Positions 25,892 to 35,098 of a stretch of DNA of 64,000 nt are shown piece by piece; position 1 is the stretch's first letter, and each line of letters begins with the position of its first letter. The notes beneath the pieces were generated by a model that saw only the letters and a program-made list of their open reading frames with translations, was not told the DNA's origin and made no database searches. Source of the stretch: Halobacteriovorax marinus SJ (GTDB taxonomy: Bacteria > Bdellovibrionota > Bacteriovoracia > Bacteriovoracales > Bacteriovoracaceae); NCBI RefSeq assembly GCF_000210915.2, contig NC_016620.1:2914001-2978000 (forward strand). The letters are read 5' to 3'. The position numbers were made by a program, and so were the translations under genes.

Positions 25892-28213
25892 TTACTCGAT
25901 GTTTATCCTTCTTGTAATCATCTCTTCAGTGACCTCTTCAAACTCGGACACCTTTGGATCTTTAACTACAAGTAGCTCGCTTGGATTCTTTGGATTTCTA
26001 AAATAAGAAACAGCAATATCTCCATCGTCTTTCAAAATTTGTACTACCATTACAGAGTCAGGGTCGGCCGCACCAATTCCCATAACCTCTTGTTGACGAC
26101 CATACTTATAAGAGAACTCTGGTCTTACTTGTTTTAATCTTCCAAGATCAACATCTTTATTCGCTCTTCTCACACCAATTAAAACTCTTCCCTTTAATTG
26201 ATCTTTTAATTTCTCAATAACATCTGGATCATTTTGCATACCGTATGTCACTTGAACTCTCTTACCGGCATCATCAGTAATTTGGAACTGCATTGCCCCC
26301 ATAGCAAAGGCCTTACCAACCTTTCTATCTTTTGATGTTGAGTATCCATAACTCGTTCCATACTGAGGACCGGTCTCAGAGTGATCCTTTGCCATCTGTA
26401 CAAGTCCGCCATGATAGAGATCATCGTTGTAGCGATCAAAGTCCGCTAGAACAATCTCTTTCATTTGCTTTTGAGACATATTACCTCTGATCTTTTTAGC
26501 AACATCATTGGAAGTCATTTGCGGATGAATTTCTCTAAATATTTTTAAAATCTCACTCTCTTCAACATCTCTTCTATAAGCAAGACCTCTCCATACAACA
26601 CTGTCTTGATACCAAAGAGCCATTTTAGCATCCCAGTCCTGAGAGTTTCTAAATGCACCCTCTCCAAATGTTGCTTTGAAGTCTCTATCAACGAAAGCTA
26701 GATTAACTTCTTGGAGTCCTTCTTTCTTATGAGTAAAGTCCACCTTTACAGTTTTTAGAAAGCTTTCATACTTCTTATTAATACCTAGTAAAGTCTCATG
26801 GGGACTTTTCTCAATCTTAGCAATTAAGCTCGGATCTTCATCAACCATATAAGAGACGAACTCCATATATTGTCTAGGATCAACATCTGCAACTCGAGCA
26901 TCCTCTTTCACCGCTTTAGAGCTATACTTTTTAGCATCTATACTTGCACTTCTTATTGTATAAGGAGAGAAAAGCTCAGGTGAATTTTCAACAGGTAAAT
27001 TTAACTCTAGTCTATTTGTTATATCTTCATAGAGACTATTTGTTGATTCCATACCTTTAACAACTTGCTCTCTCCAAACTTCAATTGGTGAGTATAGATC
27101 CATATTTGGATCAGCAATACGTGACGGCGGAAGCCCCTCTTTTATTAGAGCGTAGTTTAAAATAAATTCCCTTGTGGTTCTTCCATTTCCATTTCTAAAT
27201 GGATGAATAGAGACCATATCTCTTTGGAAATTTACAACCATCTCTATGTAGTCATTAATTTTCTCTTCAGTATCTAGGCTTCCAAGCGCTCTTCTTGTTT
27301 CATTAAACCAAGAGAACCTTTCCTCTGTCAGCGCTTCAACTAAAGTAGTCATTAAATCATTCTCAGAGATAGATCTATCTCCCTCTTTAAATGCTGTTAT
27401 TTTTTCAAATGTTTCTGGATGAGTCGTTTCAATTCTAGCGAGCGCCTCATCTTTAATATTTGATGGAGTTGGATAGAGGATGGCTCCTTTAGATCTTCTA
27501 ACCTCACCTTCAGTTGTCACACTCGTAACCTGAAATCCAAGGTAAGGATTACTATTAATATTCTCTAGGGCCTCATCTGTTACTCCGCGCCCTCTCTCAT
27601 TACCAATTAATGCAACTTTTCTAATTGCTCCTAATTCACTATCTTTAATTTCTTCCACACCATTTTTCATCATCATAGTGTGAACTTCTTTAAAAGTTTC
27701 TAAAGAGTAGTCTGGTCTATTTGCAATAAGATACTTTCTAGCATCAACAAAGTTTTCAAAAGCAGCTTCATCCCACTGAGGAGTGGCAACGGCACCTCTC
27801 CCTCTAAGGAAGTTTCCAACTCTACCAAGAACTTCTCTTGCTTCTCTACGACCTTTATTAAAGGCATAAGGATATTCAACCTTAGAAAGTTCTTTATGCC
27901 CCTTGAAGACCTGATCAAGTTCTTTAACGGTATAGTTATAATCAATGAAGTGAATACTCTCTATTGCGTTGGTGATACCAATTCTTTCAGTCTCATCAAA
28001 GTTAGAGATATTTGTCATCAATCTCTCTCTTCGATCGCTGAAGCTTGATTTAAAGAATTGCTCAACTACAGTTTTACAAGACTCTGATGCAGCCGCTGGA
28101 TATCTTAAAACATAGTTCTTTGGCTTACTCTTAACTGAATAAAATGTACTATTATGAGTACAACCAAAAGCAGTTAGCGCAACTAACAAGGTAAAAATTA
28201 AATTTCTATGCAT
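25892..28213 (-). CDS. Fic-domain plus ADP-ribosyltransferase-like lipoprotein
   Basis: A 773-residue exported protein. Residues 1-18 are a lipoprotein signal (LTAFGC, Cys18). A helical N-terminal region leads to a Fic core whose active-site motif HPFRNGNGRTTR is at 337-348; it matches HPFx(D/N)GNGRxxR exactly, so the AMP-transfer residues are intact. After a linker, the last 240 residues look like an R-S-E class ADP-ribosyltransferase: VWRGL (Arg542), GYSTS (Ser625-Thr626-Ser627) and GRQQEV (Gln707-x-Glu709), correctly ordered and spaced. Fic proteins usually modify host or cellular targets with AMP; ARTs transfer ADP-ribose from NAD. Pairing both on a lipoprotein suggests an exported effector, possibly acting on prey (inference). 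The Fic motif is firm; the ART assignment is from motif order and is less sure. Confidence 0.85.
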   Translation of the reverse strand: MHRNLIFTLLVALTAFGCTHNSTFYSVKSKPKNYVLRYPAAASESCKTVVEQFFKSSFSDRRERLMTNISNFDETERIGITNAIESIHFIDYNYTVKELDQVFKGHKELSKVEYPYAFNKGRREAREVLGRVGNFLRGRGAVATPQWDEAAFENFVDARKYLIANRPDYSLETFKEVHTMMMKNGVEEIKDSELGAIRKVALIGNERGRGVTDEALENINSNPYLGFQVTSVTTEGEVRRSKGAILYPTPSNIKDEALARIETTHPETFEKITAFKEGDRSISENDLMTTLVEALTEERFSWFNETRRALGSLDTEEKINDYIEMVVNFQRDMVSIHPFRNGNGRTTREFILNYALIKEGLPPSRIADPNMDLYSPIEVWREQVVKGMESTNSLYEDITNRLELNLPVENSPELFSPYTIRSASIDAKKYSSKAVKEDARVADVDPRQYMEFVSYMVDEDPSLIAKIEKSPHETLLGINKKYESFLKTVKVDFTHKKEGLQEVNLAFVDRDFKATFGEGAFRNSQDWDAKMALWYQDSVVWRGLAYRRDVEESEILKIFREIHPQMTSNDVAKKIRGNMSQKQMKEIVLADFDRYNDDLYHGGLVQMAKDHSETGPQYGTSYGYSTSKDRKVGKAFAMGAMQFQITDDAGKRVQVTYGMQNDPDVIEKLKDQLKGRVLIGVRRANKDVDLGRLKQVRPEFSYKYGRQQEVMGIGAADPDSVMVVQILKDDGDIAVSYFRNPKNPSELLVVKDPKVSEFEEVTEEMITRRINIE

Positions 28214-28295
28214 TAGATAATCCTCCGTCTTGGAGTCTTATCGGGTAGTTGATGAATTTTCTTTAAGGGAAGAGGAACAAGCTAAGAGTCTGAAA

Positions 28296-29201
28296 TTACT
28301 TAGACCAAATAGTGGTCCCTAATTCCTTTCTAAGCTCCGTGAGGCCTTTTCTGTCGTACCAATAGTTTTGAGTGGCATTGGTTAAAATCACACTGCCCCT
28401 ACTCTTTTGCGTATCTATCCAAATTGATGTTCCGGTAAAACCTAAGTGACCAAAAGTCGAAGACGAACATCCTCTGCCCGCCAATGAATTTTGAGGATCA
28501 GAAACAGTATCCCAACCATAGAGAAAGCGATCAAAAGATGTATTTTTAAAAGCTCCATCCATAAAGTCTAGAAGAGAGTATTTAGAGTCTAAATTCAAGA
28601 GACTCTTACAAAGTCCATCGATGGAAGCAAAGAGACCAGCATGAGAGACTTTCTCCTTTAAATAAAAGGCATTGTCATCATGTACTTCCCCTTGAATTTT
28701 CTTTCCATGTCTAAATCCAGTTACAGGAGACCTGAGAGGATCTTCAAGCTCAGTCCAATGAAACATTTCTTCGTCAAAATAGTCAGAGCATATTTCATAG
28801 AGTTCTCTTTTAAAAGTGTCTTCTATTTCTAACATTGCCCTTAGTGCAGAATAGTCGGAGTAAAGTGTCGGCGCCTCTTTTACTTGAAAACTCTTTATAT
28901 AAGAGCGCCACTGACTGGGAGATATTCTTCCTCCAGAGGTCAATGAACCGCGATGATTTAATAGAAGTAACATTTCATTGTTAAACTTCTTTGGAGAGGT
29001 AAGGTAAGTACTCGCTAAAGTTAGAGGCTTAGTAAGAGAGGCCAAATCAAAGAAATACTTTCCAGACTTATTTACAAACTCTCCACCATGCCACTCGAGA
29101 GATTCGTAATTCTTAGCTTTAAAATCAATCACTCCGACCGCTACGCAGTCGAAGTGTTGTTTAGGCATTAAATTCTCAATTATCTTTTGAATATCTTGCA
29201 T
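28296..29201 (-). CDS. Serine beta-lactamase-like hydrolase
   Basis: A 301-residue member of the serine beta-lactamase/penicillin-binding protein-like family (class C type). SLTK at 55-58 supplies the nucleophile Ser and the general-base Lys. The second motif is YSD (114-116) in place of YxN, and a late HxG (GHLGFTGTSIW, about 261) replaces KTG. There is no signal peptide, so it seems cytoplasmic, unusual for this fold. The ATG overlaps the ppdK stop by one base (TAATG). The substrate is unknown; amidase, esterase or peptidase activity is possible. Confidence 0.75.
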   Translation of the reverse strand: MQDIQKIIENLMPKQHFDCVAVGVIDFKAKNYESLEWHGGEFVNKSGKYFFDLASLTKPLTLASTYLTSPKKFNNEMLLLLNHRGSLTSGGRISPSQWRSYIKSFQVKEAPTLYSDYSALRAMLEIEDTFKRELYEICSDYFDEEMFHWTELEDPLRSPVTGFRHGKKIQGEVHDDNAFYLKEKVSHAGLFASIDGLCKSLLNLDSKYSLLDFMDGAFKNTSFDRFLYGWDTVSDPQNSLAGRGCSSSTFGHLGFTGTSIWIDTQKSRGSVILTNATQNYWYDRKGLTELRKELGTTIWSK

Positions 29202-31867
29202 TAATCCCTAAGGGCAGCTTGAGCTGCGGCCAATCTAGCAATTGGAACCCTGTACGGAGAACAAGAAACGTAGTCTAGTCCAATATCATGACAGAATTGA
29301 ATAGATCTCGGCTCCCCTCCGTGTTCACCACAGATACCCATATGAATTTTTGGATTTGATTTTCTCCCTTCAACACAGGCGTGATTTACTAAGAAACCAA
29401 CTCCTTCTTGATCGAGAGAAACAAATGGATCAACTGGAACTAATCCTCCATTTATATACTCTGGAAGAAACTTACCTGAATCATCTCTTGAAAGGCCAAA
29501 AGTTGTCTGTGTTAAATCATTTGTACCAAATGAGAAGAAGTCTGCCTCAGGTGCAATTGAGCCGGCCGTAATTGCGGCCCTTGGAAGCTCAATCATTGTT
29601 CCCAATTTATATTTTACTTCTTCACCAGTTTCTTTAAAGATCGTTTCAATTTCTTTAATACACTCTTCTTTAAGTAGAACAAGTTCTCCCTTTAATGAAA
29701 TAAGTGGAATCATAATTTCAGGAAGTACTTCTACTCCCTTCTTCTTACACTCTAGAGCAGCTTCAATAATTGCTCTTGTTTGCATTTTATAGATCTCTGG
29801 GAAAGTTACTCCTAAACGACAACCTCTATGCCCTAGCATAGGATTAAATTCATGTAGCTGCTCACATCTCTCATCTATAAGTTGTACTTCAATTTCAAGA
29901 TACTCCGCTAAGGCCTCTCTATCTTCTTTAGTGTGAGGGAGAAACTCATGTAGAGGTGGATCCAGAAGTCTGATATTAACAGGCTTTCCATCCATAGCAG
30001 TGAAGATACCGATAAAGTCTTCTCGCTGAAATGGTAGTAACTTAGCAAGGGCCTTCTCTCTTTCTTTAAGCTCTTTAGCGTAGATCATCTCTCTTACAGC
30101 TAAAATTCTCTCCGCTTCAAAGAACATATGTTCAGTTCTACAGAGCCCGATTCCTTGAGCTCCAAAGTTTCTAGCAGTCTCGCTATCCTCTGGGTTATCA
30201 GCGTTTGTTCTAATTTCTAATTTTCTGAACTCATCGGCCCAGCTCATAAAGTTTGCAAAGTCCTCAGAAATCTCCGCCGCAATTGTTGGAACCTTTCCTT
30301 CGATAACTTCTCCAGTAGCTCCATCAATCGTTAAGTGATCACCTTCTTTAAACTCTCTTCCATTAACTTTTAACGTAAGAGTTGCATAATTAATTTGAAT
30401 CTCAGAACACCCAGCAACACAAGGTTTCCCCATCCCTCTGGCCACAACAGCAGCATGAGAAGTCATTCCCCCTCTCGCTGTTAAGATCCCCTCAGATGCA
30501 ACCATTCCAGCAATATCTTCAGGACTAGTCTCTTGCCTTACAAGTAGAACTTTCACTCCACTCTCATTAAGGGCGGTTGCTTTTTCAGATGTAAATGTAA
30601 TCACACCACTTCCAGCACCAGGAGATGCCGGCAGTCCTTGAGCAAGAACATTCTTAGTCGCACTTGGATCAAGCCTTGGGTGGAGAAGTTGATTGATATC
30701 TTCTGGGTTGATTTTCAAAATCGCTTCTTCTTTTGAAAGGATCTTTTCATTTACTAAATCCACAGCAATTTTCACAGCTGCCGCAGCCGTTCTCTTTCCA
30801 TTTCTTGTTTGAAGAATAAAGAGCTTATCATTTTCGATAGTGAACTCAATATCTTGCATATCTTTATAGTGTTTTTCAAGACGAGTGTAGACCTCTACTA
30901 ACTCATCATAAACTTTTGGCATGGCCTCTTGTAAAGTTTGAAGACCTTTATTGGACTCATTCTTAGATAAGTCATTTATTGGTTGTGGAGTTCTAATCCC
31001 AGCAACAACATCTTCACCTTGAGCATTGATTAGAAATTCACCAAAGAATTTCTTCTCTCCAGTACTTGGATCTCTAGTAAAGCAAACACCTGTAGCGCAA
31101 TCATCACCCATATTTCCAAAAACCATAGATTGAACATTTACAGCTGTCCCCCAGCTATGGTCTATATCATTTATCTCTCTATACTTAATGGCCCTAGGAT
31201 TATTCCAAGAACTAAAGACTGCCGAGATGGCCCTCCATAGCTGCTCCATCGGATCAGTAGGAAATGAAACCCCTGTCTCTTCAAATATAATCCTCTTATA
31301 AACTTCGACCAACTCCTGTAGGTCATCAGCTGTAAGCTGTGTATCGAGTTCAACTTCTCTGGCTTCCTTTAGATCTTCTAGTGTTGACTCTAGGATCGCA
31401 ACATTGAATCCCATAACCACGTTGGCATACATTTGAATAAATCTTCTATAAGAGTCCCATGCAAACCTAGGGTTCTTTGTGAGTTCAGCTAGACCTATAA
31501 CAGAATCATCATTTAAACCTAAGTTTAAAACTGTATCCATCATCCCAGGCATTGATACTCTTGCTCCCGACCTAACAGAGAAGAGCAGAGGGTTCTTAAT
31601 ATCACCAAACTTCTTACCAGAGTTCTTCTCCACTTCCTGTAAAGCGAGTAGTACTTCATCTTTAATTTGCTGATTAATCGTATTTGAGTTTTCCACGAAA
31701 TCTAGGCATGCAGCTGTTGTTACAGTGAAACCAGGTGGAACAGATAGTCCAATCGAAGACATCTCTGCAAGGTTAGCCCCCTTGCCTCCGAGTAAGCCTT
31801 TCATTGTTTTATTACCTTCAGTCTTTTCAGAACTAAAGCCATAGACCCATTTATTTTTAGTTGCCAC
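29201..31867 (-). CDS. ppdK: Pyruvate, phosphate dikinase
   Basis: PpdK interconverts pyruvate, ATP and phosphate with phosphoenolpyruvate, AMP and pyrophosphate. The 888-residue length is typical. An N-terminal ATP-grasp domain (GLLGGKGANLAEMSSIGLSV, VFGNMGDDCATGVCFTRDP), the phosphohistidine domain with GGMTSHAAVVARGMGKPCVA, and a C-terminal PEP-binding barrel (GTMIELPRAAITAGSIAPEA, FFSFGTNDLTQTTFG, CGEHGGEP) are all present. It starts at GTG 31867 after an AGGGAGGG site. The downstream serine hydrolase is coupled to it. Confidence 0.98.
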   Translation of the reverse strand: MATKNKWVYGFSSEKTEGNKTMKGLLGGKGANLAEMSSIGLSVPPGFTVTTAACLDFVENSNTINQQIKDEVLLALQEVEKNSGKKFGDIKNPLLFSVRSGARVSMPGMMDTVLNLGLNDDSVIGLAELTKNPRFAWDSYRRFIQMYANVVMGFNVAILESTLEDLKEAREVELDTQLTADDLQELVEVYKRIIFEETGVSFPTDPMEQLWRAISAVFSSWNNPRAIKYREINDIDHSWGTAVNVQSMVFGNMGDDCATGVCFTRDPSTGEKKFFGEFLINAQGEDVVAGIRTPQPINDLSKNESNKGLQTLQEAMPKVYDELVEVYTRLEKHYKDMQDIEFTIENDKLFILQTRNGKRTAAAAVKIAVDLVNEKILSKEEAILKINPEDINQLLHPRLDPSATKNVLAQGLPASPGAGSGVITFTSEKATALNESGVKVLLVRQETSPEDIAGMVASEGILTARGGMTSHAAVVARGMGKPCVAGCSEIQINYATLTLKVNGREFKEGDHLTIDGATGEVIEGKVPTIAAEISEDFANFMSWADEFRKLEIRTNADNPEDSETARNFGAQGIGLCRTEHMFFEAERILAVREMIYAKELKEREKALAKLLPFQREDFIGIFTAMDGKPVNIRLLDPPLHEFLPHTKEDREALAEYLEIEVQLIDERCEQLHEFNPMLGHRGCRLGVTFPEIYKMQTRAIIEAALECKKKGVEVLPEIMIPLISLKGELVLLKEECIKEIETIFKETGEEVKYKLGTMIELPRAAITAGSIAPEADFFSFGTNDLTQTTFGLSRDDSGKFLPEYINGGLVPVDPFVSLDQEGVGFLVNHACVEGRKSNPKIHMGICGEHGGEPRSIQFCHDIGLDYVSCSPYRVPIARLAAAQAALRD

Positions 31868-31895
31868 AAAACCCTCCCTGGGTGGTTGAAACTAA

Positions 31896-31926
31896 TAAAA
31901 AATAAAAGGAGCGAGAAACTCGCTCC
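31896..31926 (-). terminator. Intrinsic terminator after the glycyl-tRNA synthetase gene
   Basis: Reading leftward, GGAGCGAG-TTT-CTCGCTCC (31908-31926) is followed by TTTTATTTTTTATT. It separates this gene from ppdK and starts seven bases past the stop. Confidence 0.9.
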
Positions 31927-31932
31927 TAGAAA

Positions 31933-33255
31933 TTAAAAACCTAATTTATCTCTTAAATACTTATCCAGTTGATCAATGGCGACTCTCTCTTGAGTCATTG
32001 TATCCCTATCTCTAACTGTAACTGCATTATCGTCAAGAGTATCAAAGTCAAATGTCACACAAAGCGGTGTTCCGATCTCATCTTGTCTTCTATATCGCTT
32101 TCCAATTGAACCTGCGACATCGTACTCAGCTTGATAATTTTTTTGAATTGTTTCAAATAACTTTCTAGCTGGTGTATCAAGTTTTTCTTTTTTCACAAGA
32201 GGAAGTACTGCTACTTTAATTGGAGCAATCTTAGGATGAAACTTCATCACTACTCTTTCATTTTCTTTATCGCCTTCATTTTCTAATCTATAGGCATCAC
32301 AAAGAAGAGCAAGAACGGCTCTATCACAACCAACAGAAGTCTCTAGAACGTAAGGAAGGTACTTCTTATTTCCATCCTCAGTATCGAGATACTTTAAGTT
32401 CTTCTTTGAAAATTCTTCGTGTCTCTTTAAATCAAAGTCCGTACGAGAGTGAATTCCTTCCATCTCTCCCCATCCCATTGGGAATTCATATTCAATATCA
32501 GTTGCAGCATCTGCGTAGTGAGCTAAGCTATCTGGCCCATGTGGTTCCCAACGAAGTTTTTCAGCTCTTAGCCCATTATCAATATGCCATTGCCAACGAA
32601 CCTCTTTCCACTTCTCCATTGCATCCAATTGAGTTCCAGGCTTCACAAAGAATTGCATCTCCATTTGCTCAAACTCTCTCGTTCTAAAAATAAAATTCCC
32701 TGGAGTAATTTCATTTCTAAATGCCTTACCAATCTGAGCAATTCCAAATGGAAGTTTCTTTCTCATTGTCTGCTGAACATTTAAAAAGTTTACAAAAATT
32801 CCCTGTGCAGTTTCTGGTCTTAAATAAACTGTTGAAGATGAATCTGTAACAGCTCCCATCTGAGTATTAAACATTAAGTTAAAGTCTCTTGGCTCAGTAA
32901 AGTCAGTTGCACCACATTTAGCACATGGTTTAGAAGTATCAATTTGATCTTCTCTATATCTCTCTTTACAACTCTTACAATCAACCATTGGATCGCTAAA
33001 ACCATCCACGTGTCCAGAAGCTTTCCAAACCATTGGATGCATGAAGATAGAAGCATCAATTCCCACAACATCTTCTCTAAATGTCATGGCCTTCCACCAA
33101 CTTTCTTTTACATTATTTTTTAATTGAATGCCGTAAGGAGCATAATCCCAGCATGAGCCTAGGCCACCATAAATTTCTGATGATTGAAAAATAAACCCTC
33201 GTCTCTTACACAGACTAACGAGATCGCTCATAGATTTTAAATTACTTTCTGACAC
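31933..33255 (-). CDS. glyS: Glycyl-tRNA synthetase, dimeric type
   Basis: This enzyme charges tRNA-Gly. The 440 residues match the short alpha2 (eukaryote/archaea-like, GlyQS) form seen in many bacteria, not the alpha2beta2 form. Class II motifs are visible: [63 protein letters not shown], and [17 protein letters not shown] zinc-like Cys set occurs at CKSCKERYR and CAKCGATDF. It starts at GTG 33255 after AGGAG; ATG nine codons on is an alternative. Confidence 0.96.
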   Translation of the reverse strand: MSESNLKSMSDLVSLCKRRGFIFQSSEIYGGLGSCWDYAPYGIQLKNNVKESWWKAMTFREDVVGIDASIFMHPMVWKASGHVDGFSDPMVDCKSCKERYREDQIDTSKPCAKCGATDFTEPRDFNLMFNTQMGAVTDSSSTVYLRPETAQGIFVNFLNVQQTMRKKLPFGIAQIGKAFRNEITPGNFIFRTREFEQMEMQFFVKPGTQLDAMEKWKEVRWQWHIDNGLRAEKLRWEPHGPDSLAHYADAATDIEYEFPMGWGEMEGIHSRTDFDLKRHEEFSKKNLKYLDTEDGNKKYLPYVLETSVGCDRAVLALLCDAYRLENEGDKENERVVMKFHPKIAPIKVAVLPLVKKEKLDTPARKLFETIQKNYQAEYDVAGSIGKRYRRQDEIGTPLCVTFDFDTLDDNAVTVRDRDTMTQERVAIDQLDKYLRDKLGF

Positions 33256-33350
33256 TGAGTTAACTCCTACAAAATCTTTATTAAATTCTGCTCATTTTAC
33301 CGAAGTTTTTCAGGGCTGTCTAAGCATCAAAGCCGATTTTTAAATGCTTT

Positions 33351-35060
33351 CTAGCTTTGACTCAGATCGTAAAGTTTAGCGTATTCCCCACCCTTAGAGA
33401 TCAATTGTTCATGACTACCATGCTCAACTAAATGACCTTCATGAAGAACGTAAATTCGGTCAAAGTTTTGAATAGTCGACAATCTATGGGCCACTGCAAC
33501 AACTGTCTTATTTCCACCAATTGAATCTAGAGCCTTTTGAACTAATTTTTCAGACTCATTGTCTAGTGCAGATGTCGCCTCATCAAAGAGAAGAATCTCG
33601 GCATCTTGCAAGAAGGCCCTAGCAATTGTAATTCTCTGTTGCTGACCTCCTGAGAGTCGAGCACCCCTATCCCCAACAACTGTCTCAGTGAGCTCGGGAA
33701 GCTTTTCAACGAATTCATTAGCGTAGGCAACTTCAAGGGCCTTATTAACTTGCTCCTGTGTGAAGTCTGAACCAACTAAAAGGTTTTCTTTAATAGTGTC
33801 ATTGAATAGAAAGATATCCTGACTAACTAGGCCAAAGAGATCTCTTAAAGACTTGAGTTTAATATCATTTAGATCAATTCCATCAATACTTATACCACCG
33901 CGGGCAATTGGATAGAGACCTAGTAAGAGATTAATTAACGTAGATTTTCCAGATCCAGAAAGACCGACGAGTGCTATTTTTTCACCTTTATTAATTTCTA
34001 AATTCAAATTCTTTATGACATCACCTTCCCCATAAGAGAATGTAAGATCATTAACAATAATTTTTTCAGAAAAAGAATTTATTGCCACTTCTCCACTATC
34101 TGGTTCATCTGGTGTTTCTAATAGTTCAAAAATTCTATCCGATGCAGCCTTGGCCTGAGATAATTTAACATTTGCCTGAGAAAATTTTCTAAGTGGATCC
34201 ATAAAGAGTGCTAGCGCTGTCGCAAAGGAAATAAAGTCACCAATCGTTGTACCATTCTTTAATCTGTAGTGAGCAAAAACAATAAGTCCCGCAAATGCAA
34301 AAGTTCCAACGATCTCAACTAGTGGATGGGCAAATTCCTCAATGAAAGTTGTTCTCATTTGAGCAGAGAAGAATCTCTCTTGCGCTTTTTTAAATCTTGA
34401 ATTTACAAATTCTTGAAGATTGAAAGCTTTCGTTATTTTCTGAGCATGAATTCCCTCTGCGATATTGTGAGTCAGTTGGGCCTGCTCTTCTTGAACACTT
34501 CCTTGATTTGCTCTTACTTTCTTTCCACTCTTAGAGAAAATAACTGCGAGAAAAGGAGCAATAACAAAGATCACCAGGGTGAGTTGCCAATCACTCCAAA
34601 ACGCCATACCAAGATAAACAACGGCCTTAAGTGATTCACGAATAACGTCAAGAGCTGCCTTGAATCCGTAAGAGAAAACTTGTGTATCATTTAGAATACT
34701 CGAGATTAGCTCACCTTGCTTCTTTTTTGCAAAGTATGAAACAGGAAGCTTCTGTAACTTTTGAAAGATCTCTTCCCTTACTTTTAGAGTTGCCCTATCA
34801 GACACGTAACGCAACCAGTAAAAATGAAAGAAACGACTTGGAAAGTGCATGAGCCCAACGGCCACTAAGAGTCCGGCCAAGAACATAACATCTTCAACAG
34901 AAGAGTAACCTTTTAGGCCAGTGTCAAATATTGGCTTAACTAGCCTTACTTGAGCCCCACCTAGACCAGCAATTAGGAAGGAGAGGATAAAAGCACCAAA
35001 TACTTTTGTTTTATAGGGAATAATATATGGAAAAAGTTTATTCTTTACTAAGTCTTTCAT
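33351..35060 (-). CDS. MsbA-like ABC half-transporter
   Basis: A 569-residue fused membrane/ATPase exporter of the lipid A/multidrug type. Six membrane helices fill the first 300 residues. The ATPase domain has Walker A (VGLSGSGKSTL), signature LSGGQQQR, Walker B (ILLFDEATSALD) and switch His (AVAHRLST). The length and closeness to MsbA suggest lipid flipping, but drug or peptide export cannot be excluded. It stands alone, with gaps of about 95 bases upstream of glyS and 38 bases after the next gene. Confidence 0.85.
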   Translation of the reverse strand: MKDLVKNKLFPYIIPYKTKVFGAFILSFLIAGLGGAQVRLVKPIFDTGLKGYSSVEDVMFLAGLLVAVGLMHFPSRFFHFYWLRYVSDRATLKVREEIFQKLQKLPVSYFAKKKQGELISSILNDTQVFSYGFKAALDVIRESLKAVVYLGMAFWSDWQLTLVIFVIAPFLAVIFSKSGKKVRANQGSVQEEQAQLTHNIAEGIHAQKITKAFNLQEFVNSRFKKAQERFFSAQMRTTFIEEFAHPLVEIVGTFAFAGLIVFAHYRLKNGTTIGDFISFATALALFMDPLRKFSQANVKLSQAKAASDRIFELLETPDEPDSGEVAINSFSEKIIVNDLTFSYGEGDVIKNLNLEINKGEKIALVGLSGSGKSTLINLLLGLYPIARGGISIDGIDLNDIKLKSLRDLFGLVSQDIFLFNDTIKENLLVGSDFTQEQVNKALEVAYANEFVEKLPELTETVVGDRGARLSGGQQQRITIARAFLQDAEILLFDEATSALDNESEKLVQKALDSIGGNKTVVAVAHRLSTIQNFDRIYVLHEGHLVEHGSHEQLISKGGEYAKLYDLSQS

Positions 35061-35098
35061 TCCCAGAGAATAGCAAATAAATACTCAATTAGTACATC

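Noticed and set aside
27490-27513. SxxxEG match (SVTTEG) near residue 231 of the Fic protein, like the inhibitory motif of self-inhibited Fic proteins
   Set aside because: It sits at the strand that normally precedes the Fic core, not in a helix at the usual distance, so the match is probably chance. I therefore make no claim on self-inhibition.
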